DNA of 53,626 nt from NCBI GenBank assembly GCA_963597615.1, contig CAVBQS010000033.1, positions 1-53,626 of the forward strand, in the 5' to 3' direction. The notes under the pieces were generated by a model, which was not told the DNA's origin, made no database searches, and was given only the letters and a program-made list of their open reading frames with translations. This document shows, piece by piece, positions 15,090 to 23,968 of the stretch. The position numbers and the translations under genes are program-made. The stretch is from CAKRJP01 sp963597615. GTDB lineage: Bacteria; Bacillota; Clostridia; Lachnospirales; Lachnospiraceae. Numbering within the stretch: the stretch's first letter is position 1; every line of letters starts with the position of its first letter.

Positions 15090-17186
15090 ATGGCAAAGAA
15101 AAAGAAAACATTTTTTGGGAAACCATTTCCAAAAGAAATGCAAAAAAAGCTAGTATTGCTCTTTATGGCAGTTGTACTAGCTTTTGTTTGTTTAATAGGA
15201 AGAATTACATATATTAATCTGACAAAGGGAGACAGCTACACAAAGATCGTTTTGGACCAGCAGCAGTATGAAAGCCGCAGTATCCCTTACAAAAGAGGCG
15301 ATATCTTAGACCGCAATGGAACAAAGCTTGCAACCAGTGAGAGGGTCTACAATGTGGTATTAGACTGTAAGGTCCTACTTAGCGACGATGATTATTTGGA
15401 GCCTACCTTGGAAGCTCTTGAAGAGAGTTTTGATATAAAAAAATCAGACGTAGAGAAGATTTTGGAAGAAAGCCCTTCTAGTCGTTATACAGTTTTAAAA
15501 AAGGCTGTAGATTATAATACCGAGCAGAAATTTGAAAAGATATTAGAAGATACAGAGAATAATCCCAATGTAAAAGGGGTGTGGATGGAGGATGATTATT
15601 TACGTAAATATCCTTACAGCACCTTGGCAAGTGGTATTTTGGGATTTGCTTCCTCAGATAATGCAGGAACCGGCGGTATAGAATCTTACTATAATTCCCA
15701 GCTTAATGGAACTGATGGAAGAGAGTATGGGTACCTGGATTCGGAAGCTGGTTATGAGAAGACGGTAAAAGAAGCGGTGGATGGAAATACTGTGGTTTCT
15801 ACTATTGATTTGCAAGTACAAAGTATAGTAGAAAAACATATTTTAGCCTTTAATGAAGAACATAAGAATTTGGCTACCGATGGAGAAGGAAGTAAGCACA
15901 CTGCGGTAATTGTTATGAATCCAAACAATGGAGAAATTTTAGCAGAGGCTTCCTATCCCAATTATGATTTGAATAATCCTACGGATTTAACCTCATATTA
16001 TACAGAAGATGAAATCAAGGCTATGTCGGAGGAAGAGCAGAGCGAGGCCTTAAATAGCTTGTGGAGTAATTTTTGTGTCAGTGGAGATTATGAGCCGGGA
16101 TCTACTTTTAAGCCTTTTACAGTGGCAGCGGGCTTGGAGTTAGGAAATCTTACTGGGGATGAAACCTTTACATGCAACGGTATGATGCATGTGGGGGATG
16201 ATGATATTTACTGTCATCTACGTACTGGTCACGGTCAGGAGACTTTGAAACAGGCGGTGGAAAATTCCTGCAACGTAGCCCTTATGCAGATCGCCCAGAG
16301 TATTGGAGAAGACCAGTTTTCTAGATATCAGAAAATATTTGGCTTTGGAGAGTACACGGATATTGATCTTCCGGGAGAAATTGATACATCAGGTCTTTTG
16401 TATGAGCCTGACAATATGGATCCAGCCAGTTTGGCAACAAACTCATTTGGTCAGAACTTTAATGTTACGATGACCCAGATGGCAGCGGCATTTTGCTCCC
16501 TGGTAAATGGTGGGGATTATTATCGTCCCCATATTATGAAGGAAATCCAGGATGAAAATGGAAATGTAGTGGAGACTAATGATTCTACGGTAGTTCGAAG
16601 AACTGTCTCAGCAGAGACCTGTGAAAAAGTAAAGGATTACATGTGGGGTGTTGTGCAGGAAGGTACAGGAACTAATGCAGCTGTAGAAGGCTATGATATT
16701 GGTGGTAAAACTGGTACGGCGGAAAAATTGCCCCGTGGAAATAATAAGTATCTGATTTCTTTTATTGGATTTGCTCCTATTGAGAATCCAGAAATTGTAG
16801 TTTATGTGGTAATTGATGAGCCTAATGCAGAGTCTCAGGAGGATACTTCCCTGGTAACTGGATTGGCAGCAGATATTATGAAGGAAATCTTCCCTTATCT
16901 TGGCATTACTCAAAATGGCACAGCGAGTTCAGATACTACAGATGCAAGTGTTACAGATAGCAGTACAGACACGACTGCTAGTAGCACTACAGATACTACT
17001 AGCTACACGGACGGAAGCTATAGCACGGATGGAACTTATAGCTACGATAGTAGCGGGACCTACAGCACAGATGGAACTTATAGCTACGATAGTAGTGGAA
17101 GGTACACTTACGATAGCAGTGGAAACTATACTTATGATAGTAATGGAAACTACGGTTATGACAGCAGTGGTAGCTATGGCTATTAG
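15090..17186 (+). CDS. Class B penicillin-binding protein (FtsI/SpoVD type) with low-complexity tail
   Basis: A 698-residue septal transpeptidase. One N-terminal membrane helix (about 20-42) is followed by the pedestal domain with R-G-D-I-L-D-R-N-G. The transpeptidase domain has S-T-F-K (Ser338), S-C-N (Ser393) and K-T-G (Lys540). It cross-links peptidoglycan at the septum with a SEDS partner. After about residue 608 the normal end is followed by an ~85-residue Ser/Thr/Asp/Tyr tail with repeated Y-S-Y-D-S-S-G and Y-S-T-D-G-T units, ending Y-G-Y; no PASTA domains are present. ATG 15090 is 8 bases after ftsL. FtsI or SpoVD cannot be distinguished here. Confidence 0.93.
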   Translation: MAKKKKTFFGKPFPKEMQKKLVLLFMAVVLAFVCLIGRITYINLTKGDSYTKIVLDQQQYESRSIPYKRGDILDRNGTKLATSERVYNVVLDCKVLLSDDDYLEPTLEALEESFDIKKSDVEKILEESPSSRYTVLKKAVDYNTEQKFEKILEDTENNPNVKGVWMEDDYLRKYPYSTLASGILGFASSDNAGTGGIESYYNSQLNGTDGREYGYLDSEAGYEKTVKEAVDGNTVVSTIDLQVQSIVEKHILAFNEEHKNLATDGEGSKHTAVIVMNPNNGEILAEASYPNYDLNNPTDLTSYYTEDEIKAMSEEEQSEALNSLWSNFCVSGDYEPGSTFKPFTVAAGLELGNLTGDETFTCNGMMHVGDDDIYCHLRTGHGQETLKQAVENSCNVALMQIAQSIGEDQFSRYQKIFGFGEYTDIDLPGEIDTSGLLYEPDNMDPASLATNSFGQNFNVTMTQMAAAFCSLVNGGDYYRPHIMKEIQDENGNVVETNDSTVVRRTVSAETCEKVKDYMWGVVQEGTGTNAAVEGYDIGGKTGTAEKLPRGNNKYLISFIGFAPIENPEIVVYVVIDEPNAESQEDTSLVTGLAADIMKEIFPYLGITQNGTASSDTTDASVTDSSTDTTASSTTDTTSYTDGSYSTDGTYSYDSSGTYSTDGTYSYDSSGRYTYDSSGNYTYDSNGNYGYDSSGSYGY
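17000..17183 (+). repeat. Coding repeats in the PBP C-terminal tail
   Basis: Short imperfect tandem repeats encode Y-(S/T)-(T/Y)-D-(G/S) units. A block encoding Y-S-T-D-G-T-Y-S-Y-D-S-S-G occurs twice in a row near 17030-17097 and then degenerates into Y-T-Y-D-S-(S/N)-G units. Confidence 0.75.
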
Positions 17187-17199
17187 GGGAAAATATATA

Positions 17200-17230
17200 A
17201 GAGAATGTGCAGGAGGCGCATTCTCTTTTT
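17200..17230 (+). terminator. Terminator after the PBP gene
   Basis: AGAGAATGTGC (17200-17210) pairs with GCGCATTCTCT (17216-17226) around AGGAG, followed by a T-run. It splits the division cluster into two transcription units. Confidence 0.8.
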
Positions 17231-17256
17231 GACTTCTTTAGGTTTTGCGGCCTTGG

Positions 17257-17285
17257 TTGAATTATAAGGAAAAATAGAGTATACT
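17257..17285 (+). promoter_or_regulatory. mraY-murD-ftsQ promoter
   Basis: TTGAAT (17257-17262), 17 bases, TATACT (17280-17285). Confidence 0.75.
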
Positions 17286-17342
17286 ATGGAAAGTTATAGG
17301 ATAACGAAAGAATTTATAAGAAATGAGTTGAAGAGGTGAATT

Positions 17343-18299
17343 ATGAATTTTATGACATTTGTTCCAATATTTATTGCATTTATTGTGAGTGCTGTGGCAG
17401 CACCTATTATTATACCGATTCTTCGAAGAATGAAGATGGGACAGACAGAGAGAGAAGAAGGGGTAAAGTCTCATCTTGAGAAGGCAGGAACCCCTACCAT
17501 GGGAGGAATTATTATTCTCTTAGCCGTGGTAGTTGGATCTATCTTTTTTGCAGGAAGTTCTCCCAAGATTATTCCAGTCCTGTTTGTGACTTTGGGCTTT
17601 GGCCTTATTGGATTTTTGGATGACTACTTAAAAGTAGTAAAAAGAGATTCAGACGGTCTTCTTCCTAAGCAGAAGATGGCTCTTCAGATTGTTGTGACAG
17701 GAATCTTTGCTTTTTACTTAGTGAAATTTACAGATGTATCCTTAGCTATGATTGTTCCTTTTACCGGTGGTAAGACCTGGGATATTGGAATTCTTGCCAT
17801 TCCTTTGCTTTTTATTGCAGTGATTGGAACTGTAAATGGAGTGAATTTTACAGACGGCTTAGATGGACTTGCATCTAGCGTTACTGTAATTGTGGCAGCT
17901 TTCTTTACCGTGGTTTCTGTTGGAAAGGCAGCGGGCATTGAGCCGGTGACAGCTGCAGTGGCTGGAGCCCTTCTTGGCTTCCTTCTATACAATGTATATC
18001 CGGCCAAAGTCTTTATGGGGGATACAGGATCTTTGGCTTTAGGTGGTTTTGTAGCTTCTGCAGCTTATATGCTTCAGATGCCCATTTTTATTATTATTGT
18101 AGGTTTGATTTATCTGGTGGAAGTTCTTTCTGTTATAATCCAGGTAACTTATTTTAAGAAGACCGGTGGAAAACGTATTTTTAAAATGGCACCGATCCAT
18201 CATCATTTTGAGCTTTGTGGATGGTCTGAGACAAGGGTTGTAGCAGTGTTTACCATTGTTACAGTGCTTCTTTGCCTGATCGCTTACATGGCTATGTAG
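17343..18299 (+). CDS. mraY: Phospho-MurNAc-pentapeptide transferase
   Basis: A 318-residue polytopic enzyme (about ten membrane helices) that makes lipid I from UDP-MurNAc-pentapeptide and undecaprenyl phosphate. Signature acidic motifs are D-D-Y-L-K (about 90-95) and N-F-T-D-G-L-D-G-L (about 168-176). The cytoplasmic H-H-H-F-E-L loop lies near 285. Standard length. ATG 17343 follows GAAGAGGTG. First gene of the second division transcript, ten bases before murD. Confidence 0.97.
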   Translation: MNFMTFVPIFIAFIVSAVAAPIIIPILRRMKMGQTEREEGVKSHLEKAGTPTMGGIIILLAVVVGSIFFAGSSPKIIPVLFVTLGFGLIGFLDDYLKVVKRDSDGLLPKQKMALQIVVTGIFAFYLVKFTDVSLAMIVPFTGGKTWDIGILAIPLLFIAVIGTVNGVNFTDGLDGLASSVTVIVAAFFTVVSVGKAAGIEPVTAAVAGALLGFLLYNVYPAKVFMGDTGSLALGGFVASAAYMLQMPIFIIIVGLIYLVEVLSVIIQVTYFKKTGGKRIFKMAPIHHHFELCGWSETRVVAVFTIVTVLLCLIAYMAM

Positions 18300-18308
18300 G
18301 AGGATAAA

Positions 18309-19667
18309 ATGGAAGTGAAAAATAAAAAAGTTTTGGTATTTGGTTCTGGAATCAGTGGGGTAGGAGCGGTGCATTTGTTGGAGCTTCACGGAGCAGATGT
18401 AATTCTTTATGACGGGAATGACAAGTTAAAAGAAAAGGATGTCAGAGAAAAATTAGATAAAGATAGCAAGGCAGAGATTGTTTTGGGAGACTTTCCAGAA
18501 GAACTTTTAGATAGCTTACACTTGGTTGTTTTAAGTCCTGGTGTGCCTACAGATCTTCCGATTGTTGAGAAAATGCGTAAGAAGAATATAGAGATTGTAG
18601 GAGAAATCGAGCTTGCCTATGCCTTTGGAAAAGGAGATGTTCTTGCCATTACCGGAACCAATGGAAAAACTACCACTACAACCCTTTTGGGGGAGATTAT
18701 GAAGAATTACAAGGAAAAGGTATTTGTAGTTGGAAACATTGGAAATCCTTACACCGTAATTGCAGACCAGACAGATGAAGATACAGTAATCGTAGCAGAG
18801 ATGAGTAGTTTTCAGCTGGAGACCATTGCGACTTTTAGACCTAAGGTAAGTGCAATTTTAAATTTCACACCGGATCACTTGAATCGTCATCATACCATGG
18901 AAGCTTATGTGACAGCTAAGAAGAATATTGCCATAAACCAGAAAGAAGATGATTTCTGTGTCCTGAATTACGAAGATCCCCTGACCAGAGAGTTTGGCCA
19001 GCAGGTAAAAACCAAGGTCTTCTATTTTAGCAGTAAGGAAACTTTAGAAGAGGGTATTTATTTAAAAGATCATAAGATTATTTATAAGGAAGCAGGTAGG
19101 GAGCCTTTAGAACTTTGTTCGGTGGATGAACTGCAGATTTTAGGAACCCACAATTATGAAAATGTAATGGCAGCTTCCGCTATGGCCTTGCTTTATGGAG
19201 TGCCGGCTCAGATTGTACAGGATACTATAAAGGCCTTTAAAGGGGTAGAGCATAGAATTGAATATGTAGCAGAAAAGCAGGGCGTTGTTTATTATAACGA
19301 TTCCAAGGGAACCAATCCAGATGCTGCCATTCGAGGAATTCAGGCTATGAACCGTCCTACAGTATTGATTGGTGGTGGCTATGATAAAAATTCAGAATAT
19401 ACAGAGTGGATTCAAAGTTTTGATGGCAAAGTAAAGAAATTAATTCTTATTGGTGCTACCAGGGAAAAAATTGCAGCAGATGCCGAGAAATGCGGATTTA
19501 CCGATTATGTATTTGCAGATAGCTTTGAAGAAGCCATGGAAAAGGCAGTGGGATTTGCAGAGGCTGGGGATGCAGTTTTACTGTCTCCTGCCTGCGCAAG
19601 CTGGGGAATGTTCCCGAACTATGAGGTTCGAGGAGACAGATTTAAAGACCTGGTTCATGCCTTGTAA
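18309..19667 (+). CDS. murD: UDP-N-acetylmuramoylalanine--D-glutamate ligase
   Basis: A 452-residue Mur ligase that adds D-glutamate to UDP-MurNAc-L-Ala. An N-terminal Rossmann domain (V-F-G-S-G-I-S-G-V-G) precedes the ATP P-loop G-T-N-G-K-T-T-T-T near residue 117. The central H-x-N-R-H motif (D-H-L-N-R-H-H) follows. The C-terminal domain has Y-N-D-S-K-G-T-N-P-D-A. Standard length. RBS AGGAGG overlaps the mraY stop. Confidence 0.97.
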   Translation: MEVKNKKVLVFGSGISGVGAVHLLELHGADVILYDGNDKLKEKDVREKLDKDSKAEIVLGDFPEELLDSLHLVVLSPGVPTDLPIVEKMRKKNIEIVGEIELAYAFGKGDVLAITGTNGKTTTTTLLGEIMKNYKEKVFVVGNIGNPYTVIADQTDEDTVIVAEMSSFQLETIATFRPKVSAILNFTPDHLNRHHTMEAYVTAKKNIAINQKEDDFCVLNYEDPLTREFGQQVKTKVFYFSSKETLEEGIYLKDHKIIYKEAGREPLELCSVDELQILGTHNYENVMAASAMALLYGVPAQIVQDTIKAFKGVEHRIEYVAEKQGVVYYNDSKGTNPDAAIRGIQAMNRPTVLIGGGYDKNSEYTEWIQSFDGKVKKLILIGATREKIAADAEKCGFTDYVFADSFEEAMEKAVGFAEAGDAVLLSPACASWGMFPNYEVRGDRFKDLVHAL

Positions 19668-19682
19668 AGGAGCGAAAGATTT

Positions 19683-20693
19683 ATGACAGATCAAACTGCC
19701 AGCAAGAAAAGACCCAGAAAAAGAAAGTCCCATAAGCTTTATGCAGGGGTGACCTTGCTTCTTATGGTTCTGGTTATTGTTCTTTGCTTCTCAATCCTCT
19801 TTTATACGGAAGGATTTGCTGTGGAGGGAAATGACTACTGCAGTAAGCAGGAAATCTATGATACGGTGCTGGAAAACCCTTACGAGATCAACACCCTTTA
19901 TGTCTTGGCAAAATACAAACTGGGATTTGGAAAGAAACTGGCTTGTATGGATACAATGAAAGTGAGTTTAAACAGTCCCTGGAGTTTAAAGGTAACTGTG
20001 GAAGAAAAGCCTATTATAGGTTATGTGAAAAATGGAGACCAGTATGCTTGCTTTGATAAAGAGGGCTTGGTAGTAGATATTTCCACAGAAGCCAAAGAAG
20101 ATCTTCCTAGTATTGATGGAGTGAAGTTTAAAAAAATTGCTCTTTACAAAAAATTGAAATGCAGTAAGACGAAAATCTTTAATCAAATTTTAGAGACAAC
20201 TCAGGAAGTGAAGAAATATGAGCTTTCTCCAGATAAATTGGTTTATGAGAAGAATTCTATCATGCTGTATTTTGGAGATATTTGCGTATCTTTAGGAAGT
20301 AGTGTGACCTCAGACCAGATGGCTCAGATTGAGCCTATTCTTGCAAAACTAACCGATCAAAGTGGGACCTTGCATTTGGAAAATTATTCCACAGCAGCAA
20401 AGGTCATCACCTTTGAAAAGACAAAGGAGGAGACAGAGGAATCCTCGGATACTACAACTTCTGACACGGACAGTTCTGATACAGATACTTCGAATTCCTA
20501 TACGTCTTCGGACTACAGTGATACTTCTGATACTGGATCTAGCAGTTGGGGAAGTGATTCCACAGAAGTTTATACTTGGGATGGATCTAGTATGAATTTG
20601 TATGATGGCACCGACTCCTATGACACAGGAGGAAACTATTATGATTCCGGAACAAGCGGGGCAACAGGAAGCACTGGAAGTTACGCTTATTAG
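19683..20693 (+). CDS. ftsQ: Cell-division protein FtsQ/DivIB with low-complexity tail
   Basis: A 336-residue bitopic division protein. A basic N-terminus (K-K-R-P-R-K-R-K) leads to one membrane helix (about 21-41). The POTRA domain begins with F-A-V-E-G-N and continues to about 120, then the beta domain runs to about 245. From about 250 to the end lies an ~85-residue Ser/Thr/Asp/Gly/Tyr-rich tail ending S-Y-A-Y, much like the tail of the PBP at 15090. FtsQ/DivIB links FtsL and the septal PBP. The tail is not part of the usual family architecture. Confidence 0.88.
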   Translation: MTDQTASKKRPRKRKSHKLYAGVTLLLMVLVIVLCFSILFYTEGFAVEGNDYCSKQEIYDTVLENPYEINTLYVLAKYKLGFGKKLACMDTMKVSLNSPWSLKVTVEEKPIIGYVKNGDQYACFDKEGLVVDISTEAKEDLPSIDGVKFKKIALYKKLKCSKTKIFNQILETTQEVKKYELSPDKLVYEKNSIMLYFGDICVSLGSSVTSDQMAQIEPILAKLTDQSGTLHLENYSTAAKVITFEKTKEETEESSDTTTSDTDSSDTDTSNSYTSSDYSDTSDTGSSSWGSDSTEVYTWDGSSMNLYDGTDSYDTGGNYYDSGTSGATGSTGSYAY

Positions 20694-20772
20694 GCTCTAA
20701 GGAACATATATTTGGGGAAGTCTAAAATGACGGAATTGTAGGAAAAAAATGCATAAAAAGCCCAATTTTCTA

Positions 20773-20801
20773 TTGATATTTTATAGGAAACTATTTATTA
20801 T
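20773..20801 (+). promoter_or_regulatory. ftsZ promoter
   Basis: TTGATA (20773-20778), 17 bases, TATTAT (20796-20801), giving an ~140-base leader before ftsZ. A second TATAAT at 20911-20916 lacks a good -35 partner. Confidence 0.7.
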
Positions 20802-20842
20802 ATATTTATATATGGCAAATAGAATCGCTTTTTGTCGTCAGG

Positions 20843-20897
20843 GTTTGGGTTTAAGACACCCAAACTTGCGGTTACAGGGCTTACTTGTGCTGTAGCC
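20843..20897 (+). promoter_or_regulatory. Two stem-loops in the ftsZ leader
   Basis: GTTTGGGT (20843-20850) pairs with ACCCAAAC (20858-20865). Then GGTTACAG (20870-20877) pairs with CTGTAGCC (20890-20897, one G-U). Neither has a T-run. They lie 50 bases before the ftsZ ribosome site and could be a structured leader. Confidence 0.55.
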
Positions 20898-20947
20898 AAT
20901 ATTTGGGATGTATAATATTTATAAGGAATACAAAGGAGGAAAAACCC

Positions 20948-22264
20948 TTGTTAGAGATCAAGACAAATGAATCAGAAGCAGCTGCAAAGATTATAGTTGT
21001 TGGTGTCGGTGGAGGCGGTAACAACGCAGTGAACCGAATGATCGACGAGCAGATTGCAGGCGTTGAATTTATAGCAATTAATACAGATAAACAGGCTTTA
21101 CAGCTTAGCAAAGCACCAACTCTTATGCAGATTGGTGAGAAGATTACAAAAGGACTTGGAGCAGGTGCCAGACCTGAGATTGGAGAGAAGGCAGCTGAGG
21201 AGAGTTCTGAGGAGATTGCAGCTGCATTAAAAGGTGCTGACATGGTTTTCGTTACCTGTGGTATGGGTGGCGGAACCGGAACAGGAGCAACTCCGGTTGT
21301 AGCACGTATTGCCAAAGAGCAGGGTTCTTTGACTGTAGGTGTAGTAACCAAGCCTTTCCGTTTTGAGTCAAAGACACGTATGAATAACGCTCTTTCTGGT
21401 ATTGAGAAGCTGAAAGAAAGCGTTGATACCCTCATCGTTATTCCTAATGATAAATTGTTGGAGGTTGTTGATAGACGCACAACCATGCCAGAGGCCTTAA
21501 AGAAGGCGGATGAAGTATTACAGCAAGGTATTCAGGGTATCACCGACTTGATTAATGTACCTTCATTGATCAACCTTGACTTTGCGGATGTACAGACTGT
21601 TATGACTGACAAGGGAATTGCTCATATCGGTATTGGACAGGGACGAGGTGATGATAAGGCTCTTGAGGCTGTTAAGCAGGCAGTTGCCAGCCCACTTCTT
21701 GAGACTACTATTGCTGGAGCTTCCCATGTTATCATCAATGTTTCCGGTGATATTACTCTTATGGATGCATCAGATGCAGCAGAGTATGTACAGGATCTTG
21801 CAGGAGAAGATGCAAACATTATCTTCGGTGCTATGTATGATGACTCTAGAGCTGATGAAGCAACCATCACAGTTATTGCTACAGGACTTCACAATGTAGG
21901 TGGAAGTACATCTAAGTTAAAGGCAAGATTAGAAAACCAGTCTAGAGGCGGACAACAGCCACAGCAGCAGACTCAAGGTTATGAGAGAGTAAGACAGCCA
22001 CAGCAGCCACAGTACGCACAGCAGCCACAGTACGCACAACAGCCACAGTATACACAGCAGCCCCAGTACACAACACATCAGGCTCAACCCCAGTATACAC
22101 AGCAGCGCCAGGCAGCTCCGAGAAATGAGTATGTTGCACCAGCTAGAGAGCGTGAGACAAGAAGACCGGCAGGGGGAACCATTCCTACACTTGAGGCTCC
22201 AAGAACACCAGCTAGCAAGGTGAAAGAGCAGAGCATTAAAATTCCGGATTTCTTTAAGAAATAA
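20948..22264 (+). CDS. ftsZ: Cell-division GTPase FtsZ
   Basis: A 438-residue tubulin-like GTPase forming the division ring. The GTP-binding G-G-G-T-G-T-G motif lies near residue 106, and N-T-D near 40. A spacer from about 322 to 425 is glutamine/proline/tyrosine-rich with tandem Q-Q-P-Q-Y units. The C-terminal partner-binding peptide is I-K-I-P-D-F-F-K-K. The start is TTG 20948, seven bases after AAAGGAGG, giving the expected M-L-E-I-K-T-N-E. A longer frame back to 20885 lacks a ribosome site. Its own promoter and terminator make it a single-gene unit. Confidence 0.95.
   Translation: MLEIKTNESEAAAKIIVVGVGGGGNNAVNRMIDEQIAGVEFIAINTDKQALQLSKAPTLMQIGEKITKGLGAGARPEIGEKAAEESSEEIAAALKGADMVFVTCGMGGGTGTGATPVVARIAKEQGSLTVGVVTKPFRFESKTRMNNALSGIEKLKESVDTLIVIPNDKLLEVVDRRTTMPEALKKADEVLQQGIQGITDLINVPSLINLDFADVQTVMTDKGIAHIGIGQGRGDDKALEAVKQAVASPLLETTIAGASHVIINVSGDITLMDASDAAEYVQDLAGEDANIIFGAMYDDSRADEATITVIATGLHNVGGSTSKLKARLENQSRGGQQPQQQTQGYERVRQPQQPQYAQQPQYAQQPQYTQQPQYTTHQAQPQYTQQRQAAPRNEYVAPARERETRRPAGGTIPTLEAPRTPASKVKEQSIKIPDFFKK
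22001..22072 (+). repeat. 18-base tandem repeats in the FtsZ linker
   Basis: Four consecutive 18-base units encode Q-Q-P-Q-Y-(A/T). The first two are identical and the next two differ at a few bases. A related Q-P-Q-Y-T copy follows near 22088. Confidence 0.85.
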
Positions 22265-22283
22265 ATAGTTTGAATGTGTGAAT

Positions 22284-22313
22284 AAGGCCAGGCAGATCTT
22301 GCCTGGCCTTTTA
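22284..22313 (+). terminator. Terminator after ftsZ
   Basis: AAGGCCAGGCA (22284-22294) pairs with TGCCTGGCCTT (22300-22310) with a short T tract. It ends just before the trpS ribosome site. Confidence 0.8.
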
Positions 22314-22327
22314 TAAAGGAGTAAGAC

Positions 22328-23389
22328 ATGAAGAAGGTAATATTGACAGGAGACCGTCCTACAGGACATTTGCATGTGGGACATTATGTTGGTTCTTTGA
22401 AGGAACGTGTAAGATTGCAAAACTCAGGAGAGTATGATGATATTTACATCATGGTTGCAGATGCTCAGGCTTTAACAGACAATGCGGAACATCCGGAGAA
22501 AGTAAGACAGAATATTCTTCAGGTGGCTTTGGATTATCTGGCATGTGGCCTTGATCCGGAAAAATCAACATTATTTATCCAATCTATGATTCCAGAGCTT
22601 ACTGAACTTACATTTTATTATATGAATCTTGTAACAGTAGCCAGAGTACAGAGAAATCCTACAGTAAAATCGGAAATCAAACAGAGAAACTTTGAGGCTA
22701 GTATTCCTGTTGGATTCTTCTGCTATCCAATTAGCCAGGCAGCAGATATTACCGCATTTCGCGCAACAGATGTTCCTGCCGGAGAAGACCAGATGCCTAT
22801 GATCGAGCAGTGTAAGGAAATCGTTCATAAGTTTAACAGTGTTTATGGAGAAACTCTTACAGATCCAAAGATTATTCTTCCTAAGAATTCTGCCTGCCTT
22901 AGACTTCCGGGAATCGACGGAAAAGCTAAGATGAGTAAGTCCTTGGGGAATTGCATCTATCTGTCCGATGAATCTAAGGAAATTAAGACAAAGGTAATGT
23001 CTATGTTTACAGACCCGAATCATCTGCGGGTGGAGGATCCGGGAAAGGTAGAGGGAAATCCTGTATTTACTTATCTGGATGCCTTCTCAACTCCAGAACA
23101 TTTTGAAGAATTTTTGCCTGATTATCAGAACTTAGATGAGTTGAAGGCCCATTATATGCGAGGAGGCCTTGGAGATGTGAAGGTTAAGAAGTTCCTTAAT
23201 AATGTCCTTCAGACTGAGCTTGGACCAATTAGAGAAAGACGCCAGATGTGGGAGAAAAATCTATCGGATGTATATGACATTCTAAAAGTAGGAAGCGAGA
23301 GAGCAAGACAGACGGCTGCAGATACCTTGTCAGATGTTAGAAAATCTATGAAAATCGATTATTTTGCAGACAACAATCTGTTGAAGTAA
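22328..23389 (+). CDS. trpS: Tryptophan--tRNA ligase
   Basis: A 353-residue class I synthetase. The HIGH-type motif is P-T-G-H-L-H-V-G-H-Y (about 10-19) and the KMSKS motif is K-M-S-K-S-L-G-N (about 203). The size is slightly above the usual 330, with a longer C-terminal segment, as in some Clostridia. ATG 22328 follows AAAGGAG. No T-box leader is visible upstream; the ftsZ terminator abuts the ribosome site. Confidence 0.95.
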   Translation: MKKVILTGDRPTGHLHVGHYVGSLKERVRLQNSGEYDDIYIMVADAQALTDNAEHPEKVRQNILQVALDYLACGLDPEKSTLFIQSMIPELTELTFYYMNLVTVARVQRNPTVKSEIKQRNFEASIPVGFFCYPISQAADITAFRATDVPAGEDQMPMIEQCKEIVHKFNSVYGETLTDPKIILPKNSACLRLPGIDGKAKMSKSLGNCIYLSDESKEIKTKVMSMFTDPNHLRVEDPGKVEGNPVFTYLDAFSTPEHFEEFLPDYQNLDELKAHYMRGGLGDVKVKKFLNNVLQTELGPIRERRQMWEKNLSDVYDILKVGSERARQTAADTLSDVRKSMKIDYFADNNLLK

Positions 23390-23395
23390 AAAGTG

Positions 23396-23445
23396 GGAGT
23401 GCATAAGACGACAATCTTGTTATTGAGTTTTTATGCACTCCTTTT
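23396..23445 (+). terminator. Terminator after trpS
   Basis: GGAGTGCATAA (23396-23406) pairs perfectly with TTATGCACTCC (23431-23441), followed by TTTT. The 24-base loop can form a small inner hairpin. Confidence 0.75.
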
Positions 23446-23463
23446 GGAATGGAGCAAAAAATC

Positions 23464-23952
23464 ATGAATCACAATAAATTGCTTTTGGAAATGATCCAAT
23501 ATTACACAGGAGACCCTGCCAGAATCCAACACTTTTTAAAAGTGTACGAATTCTCCAAAATCATAGGAGAACTGGAAAATCTTGACAAAAAGACTCAGAA
23601 TATTTTGGAGGCTGCCGCTCTTGTTCATGATATCGGAATCAAAAAAAGCGAGGAAGTCTACGGAGATAGTGCTGGAAAACATCAGGAAGAGTTGGGGCCT
23701 GCTATAGCAGAAGATCTGCTTAGACGGCTGGATTATCAGTCGGATGTGATTGGTCGAATTTCCTATCTTGTTGGCCATCACCACACCTATAAAGATATAA
23801 AGGGACTGGATTATCAGATTCTTGTGGAGGCAGATTTTTTGGTAAATCTTTATGAAGATCATTCACCAAAGTCTGCGATAGAAAGCGCTTTTCAAAAGAT
23901 TTTTAAAACAGAAAGCGGCAAGAATATCTGTAAGAAAATGTTTGACCTGTGA
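23464..23952 (+). CDS. HD-domain phosphohydrolase-like protein
   Basis: A 162-residue HD-superfamily protein. Metal-binding signatures are H at about 22 (R-I-Q-H-F-L-K), the H-D pair in A-L-V-H-D-I-G-I-K (about 56-57), H-H-H in V-G-H-H-H-T-Y and a later D in V-E-A-D-F-L-V. Small HD proteins hydrolyse phosphate esters or nucleotides; the substrate is not predictable here. ATG 23464 follows GGAG with good spacing; ATG 23449 lies within the upstream region and overlaps that site. Confidence 0.82.
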   Translation: MNHNKLLLEMIQYYTGDPARIQHFLKVYEFSKIIGELENLDKKTQNILEAAALVHDIGIKKSEEVYGDSAGKHQEELGPAIAEDLLRRLDYQSDVIGRISYLVGHHHTYKDIKGLDYQILVEADFLVNLYEDHSPKSAIESAFQKIFKTESGKNICKKMFDL

Positions 23953-23968
23953 AGCCTGGACTTGTGGC

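Noticed and set aside
16900..17232. Plus-strand frame overlapping the PBP tail
   Set aside because: It arises from the repetitive tail read out of frame and has no independent signals.
20885..20947. Longer FtsZ starting at 20885
   Set aside because: No ribosome site there; the region contains a stem-loop, and TTG 20948 beside AAAGGAGG gives the expected N-terminus.
22262..22327. T-box leader before trpS, and likewise before hisS and aspS
   Set aside because: No T-box core sequence or antiterminator was found. The space before trpS is only 63 bases and is filled by the ftsZ terminator.
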